Below are positions 1-8,900 of a stretch of 64,000 nt of DNA, one piece after another (positions within the stretch are counted from its first letter, which is position 1; each line of letters opens with the position of its first letter). Source of the DNA: Methanofollis sp. UBA420 (lineage in GTDB: Archaea; Halobacteriota; Methanomicrobia; Methanomicrobiales; Methanofollaceae); assembly GCF_002498315.1 (NCBI RefSeq), contig NZ_DAGX01000005.1, positions 254,335-318,334 on the forward strand, given 5' to 3'. Position numbers and translations under genes: made by a program. The notes below the pieces were generated by a model. It saw nothing but the letters and a program-made list of their open reading frames with translations, was not told the DNA's origin and ran no database searches.

Positions 1-3000
1 GCCCCTGCGATCGGTTCGGACGGCACGATCTACGCCGGTTCGGCCGACGGCGGCCTCTATGCAATCAACCCCGACGGCACCCTGAAGTGGTCGTACGCCA
101 CCGGCGGCGCCGTTGCGTCCCCGGCGATCGGCAGAGACGGCACGATCTATGTGGGTTCGGCCAGCAAGACCGTCAACGCCGTGAACCCCGACGGCACCCT
201 GAAGTGGTCCTATACTACCACCGGCACCATCACGGAGGCACCGGCCGTCGATGTCGAAGGTACCGTCTATATCCCGTCCACCGACATGAACGATCGGAAC
301 CTCTATGCGATCGGCTCCGACGGCACCCTGAAGTGGACGTTCGCCAATCCGAATACCACCTCGCGGTTCTTCTACGCACCCTCCATCGGCGCGGACGGCA
401 CCATCTACGTCGGGTCGAGCGACAGTAAACTCTATGCGATCACCGAGAACACCGCGCCCAAGCTCACCACAATCTCTCTTGTGCCGAAGAAACCCCTCGT
501 CCTCAAAGGGGATGGACTCTCGCTCAATGCAACGGCCATCGACCAGTACGGGAACCAGATGGAGGGGTTCGTCTTCGCCTGGACGAGCAGCAACGAGACG
601 GTCGGCACGGTGAACGCCACCGGGTACTTCACCGCCCTTACCGCCGGCAAAACGGTGGTCACCGCCTCAAACGGCACGGTGAAAGGCAACACCACCATCA
701 CCGTCCACCCCGACAGTCCGATCACCCTGTACGTCGATGCCTCCGGCGGAGGAGATTTCACCACCATCCAGGCGGCCGTCGACGCGGCGTTCGATGGCGA
801 CCGCATCATCGTCAGGGACGGCACCTATGTTGAAAATGTCGTCCTCGACCGCTCTGTGTATCTGGGATCGATGAACGGATCGTCATCGACGATCATCCGG
901 CCGGCGGATCCGACCGGCAACATCGTCACGATACAATCGGACAACGTCACCGTCGAGGGATTCTCACTCACCGGGACAACTCCCAACCTGAGTAATAATC
1001 CTTCTGCCGATATGTGGTACTGGCGAAATGCCGTCTATTCCTATGAATGCGATAACCTTACCATTGCAGGAAATGAGGTTTTCGACAACTATTTAGGTAT
1101 TTGCCTTAGAAAAGCGCACAACTCCACTATCAGCGGGAACACTGTTCGTGATGTGTCCGCCAAAGGGATCTTTTTGGATGGCAAGGTGTCCTTATGGGAC
1201 AAAATAGGCAGGGGAGCAAGCGGGAACACGATCTCCAACAATGTTCTCTATGGAATCCCAGGGGGAATGGGTACATATGGTTTAGTCTTGGTCTGTGCCA
1301 TGGACAACACTATAGTGAAGAACGAGATCCATGACACTGAATATGGACTGAGTCTGGCAAGTTCGGAATCAAATGTTATCTCAGAAAATCAATTTAGAAA
1401 TGTCAGCATCGCTGGTATTTATCCGAGTTACGCCACCAACAACATCTTTGTGTCCAACACGTTCACGGGCGGGCAACATGCATTCTGGGTTATAAGAGGC
1501 GGTTCAAACACCGCATATCTCAACACGTTTAATACCTCCTCCGCACTTGGATCCCTAGGCAACGGTGGTCAACACCCTGCATCCTGGCAGTGGAACTCCA
1601 CCGAACCGGTGACCTATATGGTCCACGGTGAGGCGCGGTCCTCGTACCTCGGAAACTTCTGGGGTCCCCTCTTTACCTGTAATGACTCGAATAATGACGG
1701 TATTGGTGACGACCCGTTCATAATTCCATTGATACGTACGTCACAGATCGACAATTACCCCCTGTGTGGCCCCTATAAGGACGGCGTCATTCTCGTTCCG
1801 GCCTCGATCGTCCTTACGCCGCAGACGTCTTCGCTTACCCCCGGCGACGTCCTGACGTTCAGCGCCGTCGCCTATGACGACAACGGCGCTGAGATCTCGC
1901 CCCTCGCCTTCGGGTGGACGTCGTCCGACGCCACCGTCGGCACGGTGAACGCCTCCGGCGTCTTCACCGCCCACAAGATCGGCACGACCACGGTCAGCGC
2001 CGCGGCGAATGGTGCGGTCGGCACGGCCACGGTGACGGTGACGCCGCCGCACGGCGACCAGACGAAAGACTTGCCCCTGAACGTCCCGGGCTGCACTATC
2101 ACGGAGAACGGCGACGGCACGCATGAGGTCAGGATCAACACCACCTCCACCAACACCACCGTCTCCGGCAACACCATCCAGATCGACGAGGACACCTTCA
2201 GCCTCATCATCGAGACCGAGGGCGCTCCCACCGTTGTGAACGGCACCGTGACCGGCACGGTCGCCGGGATCACCCTCACCACCACGCCGGTCACCACGAT
2301 CTTCGACGATCTCGGCACGGTCACCGCCTCCCTTGCGGCGAACCTGACCGGCATCCCCTCCGGTGCCGCCCTGAAAACCACCGTCTCCCAGAACGTTTCA
2401 GCCGATGCCCGGAGCGCGTTCCAGCTCGCCGCCTCGGGCGACGGCCTGAACCTCGGCGCGGTCGCTTACACGCTGAACATCGTGAAGACGAACCTCACGA
2501 ACGAGCAGGACGTTTCCGATGCCACGATCCGGATGACCGTGAGCCCTGCGTGGGTCGATGCCCACGGCGGCGTCGATGCGGTCAAGATCATCAGGTCCGC
2601 GGAGGACGGCACGAAGGAAGTCCTGAAAACGGTCCTCGTCGGCACCGATGCCGACGGGAACATGGTCTTCGAGGCCTTCTCGCCGAAGGGCCTCTCGGTC
2701 TTCGGTCTGGCCGCAGTCTCACCCACAACAAGCGGCGGGGAGACTGGTTCCTCGCACTCGTCATCCGGTGGTGGAAACTCTGACGTCGCCGCGATCTCCG
2801 GTTCCATCCCTGCCGGGGAGACGAAGTCCTTTGCTGTGAAAGAAACAGCGATCACCAGGATCACGGTCGCTGCCTGGGACGCGATCGACGACATGCTTGT
2901 GACGGTGGAGAGGTCCTCCCTGCCGAAGGGCGTGGACGCCCCTGCTCAGACGACCTTCGAGGTCATCAAGACCACTCTCTACCTGGCCGACCCGGCCGCG

Positions 3001-3378
3001 ATCGACACAGTGACTCTTGAGTTTGCGGTACCGACGGCCTGGATCAAAGAGCACGGCCTCTCCGCCGACAGCATCGTCCTCCTCAGTTATGAGAAGGATG
3101 CCTGGAAGCCGCTCAAAACCTCCTTCCTGAAGGAGGAGAACGGCCAGGCGCTGTACTCGGCCGAGGCCTCGGGATTCTCGTACTTCGCGATTGCCGCGGG
3201 CACGACCGCCTCTGCCGGTCAGCAGGTCGGGGAGACAGTCACGCCGACCGTGACGGTGACCGCCGCCGCGGAGACGACCGCACCGGCAACCACTACCCCG
3301 ACGACGCAGAAGTCGCCGGTACCGTGGTTCCTCTCTCTTGTCGCCATAGGCGCACTCTTCCTCCTGAAGAGGGACTGA
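1..3378 (+). CDS. Large secreted surface protein: PQQ-like propeller, Big_2, beta-helix, PGF-pre-PGF (5' partial)
   Basis: The frame is open from base 1, so the N-terminus lies outside the window; 1125 residues are visible. Residues 1-146 hold about 3.5 PQQ-like propeller blades (repeated DGTIYVGS...LYAI..DGTLKW). A Big_2 Ig-like domain follows (about 150-237), then a NosD-type right-handed beta-helix (239-593) with many N-x-S/T sites. A second Big_2 spans 597-680, a beta-rich region 681-905, and a PGF-pre-PGF-type domain 925-1065. A Thr-rich linker with QKSP leads into a hydrophobic segment and a basic tail (LLKRD), so the protein is probably membrane- or sortase-anchored outside the cell. 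Its role is unknown; adhesion or envelope structure is likely. The beta-helix part is visibly AT-richer than its flanks. Confidence 0.85.
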   Translation, partial: APAIGSDGTIYAGSADGGLYAINPDGTLKWSYATGGAVASPAIGRDGTIYVGSASKTVNAVNPDGTLKWSYTTTGTITEAPAVDVEGTVYIPSTDMNDRNLYAIGSDGTLKWTFANPNTTSRFFYAPSIGADGTIYVGSSDSKLYAITENTAPKLTTISLVPKKPLVLKGDGLSLNATAIDQYGNQMEGFVFAWTSSNETVGTVNATGYFTALTAGKTVVTASNGTVKGNTTITVHPDSPITLYVDASGGGDFTTIQAAVDAAFDGDRIIVRDGTYVENVVLDRSVYLGSMNGSSSTIIRPADPTGNIVTIQSDNVTVEGFSLTGTTPNLSNNPSADMWYWRNAVYSYECDNLTIAGNEVFDNYLGICLRKAHNSTISGNTVRDVSAKGIFLDGKVSLWDKIGRGASGNTISNNVLYGIPGGMGTYGLVLVCAMDNTIVKNEIHDTEYGLSLASSESNVISENQFRNVSIAGIYPSYATNNIFVSNTFTGGQHAFWVIRGGSNTAYLNTFNTSSALGSLGNGGQHPASWQWNSTEPVTYMVHGEARSSYLGNFWGPLFTCNDSNNDGIGDDPFIIPLIRTSQIDNYPLCGPYKDGVILVPASIVLTPQTSSLTPGDVLTFSAVAYDDNGAEISPLAFGWTSSDATVGTVNASGVFTAHKIGTTTVSAAANGAVGTATVTVTPPHGDQTKDLPLNVPGCTITENGDGTHEVRINTTSTNTTVSGNTIQIDEDTFSLIIETEGAPTVVNGTVTGTVAGITLTTTPVTTIFDDLGTVTASLAANLTGIPSGAALKTTVSQNVSADARSAFQLAASGDGLNLGAVAYTLNIVKTNLTNEQDVSDATIRMTVSPAWVDAHGGVDAVKIIRSAEDGTKEVLKTVLVGTDADGNMVFEAFSPKGLSVFGLAAVSPTTSGGETGSSHSSSGGGNSDVAAISGSIPAGETKSFAVKETAITRITVAAWDAIDDMLVTVERSSLPKGVDAPAQTTFEVIKTTLYLADPAAIDTVTLEFAVPTAWIKEHGLSADSIVLLSYEKDAWKPLKTSFLKEENGQALYSAEASGFSYFAIAAGTTASAGQQVGETVTPTVTVTAAAETTAPATTTPTTQKSPVPWFLSLVAIGALFLLKRD

Positions 3379-3386
3379 ATCCTCTC

Positions 3387-3392
3387 TTTTTT
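3387..3392 (+). terminator. Poly-T terminator after the first surface gene
   Basis: A run of six T lies 9 bases after the stop codon, which is the usual form of an archaeal intrinsic terminator. It separates this gene from the next surface gene. Confidence 0.45.
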
Positions 3393-3519
3393 CTGGCCAG
3401 GTAAGGTTAACGAGATCTGATGAACATTTTTCAGATCATAAGAATAATCTGTGCATAATCCAGAATATGGATGTATAACCTTCGTTTCTGCTTGATACCA
3501 TGACCTAAAGGAGATTATC

Positions 3520-5760
3520 ATGAATCAGGGAATAAAATCACGACATGTGTTTCTGGCTCTGGCCATGCTTCTGGCTGCCGTCTGCATCGCCCCCGCGGTT
3601 GCCGACGACGTCGGCGGGATCACGATGCCCGGCACCAGCAATTTTGACCTCATCCTCTCAGATGGGATGACCAAGTTCTTCAAGTTCGAAGGCGGCGGAC
3701 TCAACGCCCTCCATGTCACAACCGATCCCGAGTCCGAGCCCTATGGGCAGGTAACGACAACTGAAGAACAGTCGGGTGTCTTCTATCTCTCAGAAACAGG
3801 CGGTCGCGGCTTCTTTGACGACATGATCCTGATGGTCGCCGTCAATGGCGCCATTCCTGACGACTTCGCCCTCCATATCAGGGCGAGTGGATACAGGTGG
3901 ACCCCGACGCCGGTGTTGAACATGCCGCCCACAGCAGATCAGATCGAGTACGTCGACGGGGCCTATGAGGGAACGATCACGAAGGACAACTTCAAGTACA
4001 GCCCACAGACCTGGAAGCCTGCCGGGAACAATCTGCCCGGGGCATATCCCATCTACTATGGTCAGGACGTCTCCGACGGTTCGAACCCCTTCCATACCGT
4101 CTATATCGACCTCAATGTCGGTAATATTGGCAAAAATTCCCAGATCGATGGCCTGAAGGATCTGGGTGCCGTGAAGATCGAGTACGAGTTCGAGAACTTC
4201 GGAACCTTTGCGGCTTTCAATTCTTATGGTTGGTGCAACCAGTCCAATCAGGGCCAGGGCATCTCCTGGACAAACAGGATTGTCGGTGAGGGTTCGAGCG
4301 GCTACGCGGTCATCGGGACTGCGCCGCAGGGAGGAGACGTGGCACCGGGCAGCGGTGGGGATTCGGATACAGGTGCCTCTTCCGGATTATCTGGATCTGA
4401 GTTCACCGAGCAGGAAAGCGGGGAGGTAAATGGTCATGTGGCCCTTGTAACGACCAACGGTGCCCCCGTCCTCCTTGACGGGGGAGGGAGTGCGACACTA
4501 TCCCTTGTTCCTCCGTCCGGTACGGGAACCGTGAAAAAGGCGACCCTCTACCTCTTCGTGGACGGGTCGAAACAGGATGACAGGGGGATTGACCCTGCCC
4601 TGATATTCACGCTCAATGGGCGGTCGGTCTCTCCCGACCGCACAGCCACCGACCGCGAGGGCGGGAAGGACGCCCCGGTCACCGCCACCTATGCCTTCGA
4701 CATGAACCGTCTCCCAGAAGGCGGTCTCTCCATCGAGGTCAGGAACACCGATTCGCAGGGTGCTGTCTGCACCCTTGACGGCGGCGCCCTCCTTGTCGTG
4801 CGTGAGGACCCGACCCTCCCCGAGATCCTCTGGCAGGTCGCCGAAGGGTGCGACGCCGTCGCCATCGACGCTGATGAAGGAGTCTATGAAGAGGACGCCG
4901 TGACGAGGACGGTCTTCGACGAGCGTCTCGACCTCGACTGCGTCGGTGCGGCGAGGCTGTACGTCGTCGGCACCGGGCCGCAGGCATGGACCGACGGCGG
5001 CGGCAGGGTCGGCTTCAACGACCGGGAGTGGCCCGGTGCCTTCGGTCGGAACGGTTCCGTGCTGCTGGCCGACCTCGACACTGCCCGCGCTCTCCTCCCC
5101 CGCGAGAACACCGTCACCATCGGAGCGCAGAAGAATGCCGATGACGGTGGTGTCCTGGTGAACCGTCTTGCCGTCCTTGTCACAACCCGGGGCACGCCCG
5201 TCAGCGCCGCCGCCGGTGCGGAGTCCGGGGCGGTTTCCATGATGACCAAGGCCTTCCTCATCGACAACCCGGTGGTCTCCCATGTCTCGGTGACCCTCCC
5301 TGAGCAGCGGGCGCCCTTCCTGGCTGTGGTGGAGGACACCGAGACGGCCGGCGGCGGTGCGCCGCCCGAAGGCGAGGTCTACCGCTACCTGAAGCTCAGA
5401 CTCGAGGGTGCGAAGGCCGAGCCAGCATCTCTTGCCCTCACCTTCCATGTCCCCTCTACGTGGATCGCCGACCACGGCCTTGAAGCGGAGGATGTCGCGC
5501 TGATGCATCGGGTAGGCGGAGAATGGCAGGCACTCCCGACTGTTGCCGGAGAGGAGAAAGATGGGTCGGTAGAGTTTACGGCACAGGCCGGGAGGCTCTC
5601 TCTCTTTGTGATCGGCGGGAAGGCCGCAAATGATGCAACTGTTTCGGATATGAAGACTACACCGGTAGCGAGTGCGACCACCGCACCTCAGAAGTCGCCG
5701 GCAGGCTGGTTACCCGCTGTAGCGGCCCTTGCCCTCCTCATGTTTCTCCGGCGGCACTGA
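3520..5760 (+). CDS. Secreted DUF3344-like surface protein with C-terminal anchor
   Basis: 746 residues. A Shine-Dalgarno AAGGAGAT lies just ahead of the ATG. Residues 1-28 form a Sec-type signal peptide ending near AVADD. Residues about 30-275 form a domain shared with the N-terminus of the next gene (GGGLNALHVT, YGWC..NQ.QGISWTN). Residues about 305-565 resemble DUF3344, with the GGALLVVREDPTLPE segment characteristic of that family. A PGF-pre-PGF-like domain follows (PSTWIADHGL...). The protein ends with QKSPAGW, a hydrophobic helix and RRH, the same terminal layout as its neighbours. It is extracellular and cell-anchored by inference; function is unknown. Confidence 0.8.
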   Translation: MNQGIKSRHVFLALAMLLAAVCIAPAVADDVGGITMPGTSNFDLILSDGMTKFFKFEGGGLNALHVTTDPESEPYGQVTTTEEQSGVFYLSETGGRGFFDDMILMVAVNGAIPDDFALHIRASGYRWTPTPVLNMPPTADQIEYVDGAYEGTITKDNFKYSPQTWKPAGNNLPGAYPIYYGQDVSDGSNPFHTVYIDLNVGNIGKNSQIDGLKDLGAVKIEYEFENFGTFAAFNSYGWCNQSNQGQGISWTNRIVGEGSSGYAVIGTAPQGGDVAPGSGGDSDTGASSGLSGSEFTEQESGEVNGHVALVTTNGAPVLLDGGGSATLSLVPPSGTGTVKKATLYLFVDGSKQDDRGIDPALIFTLNGRSVSPDRTATDREGGKDAPVTATYAFDMNRLPEGGLSIEVRNTDSQGAVCTLDGGALLVVREDPTLPEILWQVAEGCDAVAIDADEGVYEEDAVTRTVFDERLDLDCVGAARLYVVGTGPQAWTDGGGRVGFNDREWPGAFGRNGSVLLADLDTARALLPRENTVTIGAQKNADDGGVLVNRLAVLVTTRGTPVSAAAGAESGAVSMMTKAFLIDNPVVSHVSVTLPEQRAPFLAVVEDTETAGGGAPPEGEVYRYLKLRLEGAKAEPASLALTFHVPSTWIADHGLEAEDVALMHRVGGEWQALPTVAGEEKDGSVEFTAQAGRLSLFVIGGKAANDATVSDMKTTPVASATTAPQKSPAGWLPAVAALALLMFLRRH

Positions 5761-5774
5761 CAGATACTCCACTC

Positions 5775-5781
5775 TTTTTTT
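5775..5781 (+). terminator. Poly-T terminator
   Basis: Seven consecutive T lie 14 bases after the stop codon of the DUF3344-like gene. The remaining roughly 190 bases before the next gene are AT-rich and probably hold its promoter. Confidence 0.45.
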
Positions 5782-5971
5782 CTGTCGTCTCCTCTTCGGC
5801 CCTCCGCGGCGGCGTTAACCACACCCCATTAACTTTTCAGGCAATTCAGAACATTAATATCGTTGTCTTGCAAAAATTAGCCCTGAATATCCACAAAATG
5901 TTAAAAAAGTTTGTTTAACTCCCCCGTTCCCCACGGGAATTCTAGAAATGAAAGTCTGAGGACTGAAGAAC

Positions 5972-8900
5972 ATGACAATATGTACGAATGATTTAGGCCG
6001 CATGCAGTGGAAATGGGGGTTGGTCCTCCTTCTCCTCCTGCTTTCGGCCGTTTGTATTGCCCCGGCGGCGGCTGAGCCGCTGGAACAGACACGCCACATC
6101 TTCATCAATGTCTCCAATACGGATGGCGTGAAGTACGACCTCGATGGCGGCGTGTATGGAACAGGGAACAACGGCACCTACTACATCAAGGCCGATGGCG
6201 GTGGCCTGAACGAACTTCATATCACTGCAGATGCGGCATTGCCCTCCGGTCAGGTGACGACGAGCAAAGACCAGTCCGGCACCTTCTATGTCTCGAACAC
6301 CGGCGGCCGCGGCTTTGACGATACCATCGTCCTTCTGCTTGCCGTGAATGGCACGATTCCCGACGACTTTGCCGTCCACATCAAGTCGAGCGGGTACACT
6401 TGGATCCCCTCTTCAGTCAAAAACCAAGCCCCCACCAACTACACCTATGTTGAAGGTGCGGTGGACGAAACCTTCACGAAGGAAGATTTCATCTACGGAC
6501 CGCAGATGTGGAAGCCCGGCCCCGGCAAGGTAGAACCTTATCTGCCGCCTGGCCTCCCGCTGTACGAAGGTCAGGACATGGGCGACACCAACAACACCTT
6601 CAGTCTCATGTTCATTGATCTCAATGCCGGGAACCTGAAATCAGCGAATTTCGCCGGGCTTTCCGATGAAGGTCAAGGTGCGGTGAAGGTCGAGTATTCC
6701 TTCGAGAACCTTGAGACCTTCGCCGCCTTCAATGCCTATGGCTGGTGCCTTGCCGCCAACCAGGCACAGGGCATCTCCTGGACCAATAATGTGAATGCTG
6801 CCGGGGGAACCGCTCCAGGTACAAGTGCGTATTCTGTCGTTGGCATCCCCCCCGTGCTGACCTCGATCAATGTTACTCCCGCTGTCGCCGACCTGAAGGT
6901 GAACGAAAAGCAGCAGTTCACCGCCGCTGCCCTCGACCAGAATGACCGGCCGATGACCGGCCTCACCTTCGAGTGGTCGAGCAGCAATGAAACTGTCGGG
7001 ACCGTGAACGAGACCGGATACTTCACTGCACATGCAGCAGGCACGACGACGGTCGCCACAAAGAACGACACCGTCGAGGGTGCTGCGGATGTGACGGTGA
7101 GGGCAGCGTCTACAGGTGTGGATCTCCTCTACGAAGGGGACGTTTACCTTCCCGAAGGGGAAACCACTGTGACCTCAAGCCAGGGCCCGGCCTATCAGAT
7201 CCCGTACCGAACCCCGCTTGGCGCCCTCGACACCGTTGCAAAGTCTGAAGGCTTCACCTATGCAGTCACCAACAAGAAGTGGACCGATTCTGGTATCCTG
7301 ATGCTTGATGACATCGGCACCTACCCCTTCATCAAGAGCCAGAAGAGCTGGACCTGCTACGTGAACGACATAGCCCTCGACGATTACAGCAACCCGAGCA
7401 CCGACGGTCTTAACAAGCGTTCCCTCGTCGACGGCGACAGGGTGAACTTCTACTACGGTCCGAAGGGTGCGACCACCCCGGAGAACGCCGAAGCCGCTGT
7501 GTTTCTCACCGTAAAGGCTGCTGCTGCGCCCGGCGACTGGACCCTCTCCATGAAGGGCAAGACGATGCAGACGGTCACGAAGGCCTACTTCGAACAGTCT
7601 ATCGCCTGTCAGTCCAGCCACACGGCGAACTGGACCGATCCAGCAACCGGTGAACGCTGGGCTGGCATGCCCCTCTGGATGCTCGTCGCCATGGTCGATG
7701 ACGAGGAGACTGGCGACCACTACAAGTTCAACGACGCCCTTGCAGCCAAGGGGTACTCGGTGAAGGTCACCTCGAAGGACGGCTACTCGATCAACATCCC
7801 GAGTGCCGCTATGGCCAGGAGCGATGGCTTCATCGTTGCGAATACCCTCAATGGCTCAGCCCTCCCCGAAACGATCGGTGATAAGAAAAAGCCCTGCTGG
7901 CCGCTTCAGATCAAGGGCTCCGAAGCCGATGCCGGACAGCTTGTCGGTGCCATCGTCTCCATCGAACTTGTCGGTCTCCCTGAACCGGATCAGGGATGGA
8001 CCCTGAAGGTCTGCGGTGTGGTCAACGACACCATCACCCAGGCTGAATTTGAAGAAGCCGGTTGTCATGGTGGTGTAGAGTATACTGACAGCAAGGGCCG
8101 TGTCTGGAGCGGTGTCCCTCTCTGGTTCCTTGTCGGCGTCTCCGACAACATCGAGACCACCGACCACTGGACCTACAACGACGCACTTGCTGCGACAAAC
8201 TACACCGTGAAACTCTTTGCTGGAGACGGGCAGAACCAGTCTTTCGGGAGCAAGCAGATCAACAGGAGCAGCGGTTACATCCTTGCCGACAAACTGGACG
8301 GCACGCCGATTGCCGATACCGATTCATCATACCCACTCAGGCTCGTCGGCGATTCCGTCGGTACAGGCCTGAAGAATATCGTGGAAATCGACCTTGTCGA
8401 CCTCATCCCCGGCCCGGCGCCGGAAGGCTCCTGGAACCTCAAGCTGAAGGGGAAGATCGACTACACCGCCACCGAGGAATTCTTCGAGCAGGCGGTCGAC
8501 TGTTCGCATCACACGGCTACCTGGACCAATCCCGAGACCGGTGAACGCTGGTCCGGCCTCCCGCTCTGGGACCTCTGCGGCTGGGTCGACGACCGCATCC
8601 CCCACGGATCGAACGGCTTCAACGATGGTGCGGCGACGGCTGGCTATAAGGTGATCGTCACCGCCGGGGACGGCTACTCCAAGGAGTTCTCAAGCAAGGA
8701 CATCGCCCGGAACAATGGGTATATCATTGCAAACACTCTCAACGGCACCGCTCTCCCGAAGGACGGGAGCAAGGCACCCTGGCCCCTGCGGCTTGTCGGT
8801 CCTGCCGTCTCAGGCAGCAACAGCGTCGGCAGCATCGCCAAGATCGAACTGACCGAGTTCCAGAAACCGACCAAGATCCCCGACCTCCAGATCATCAAGT

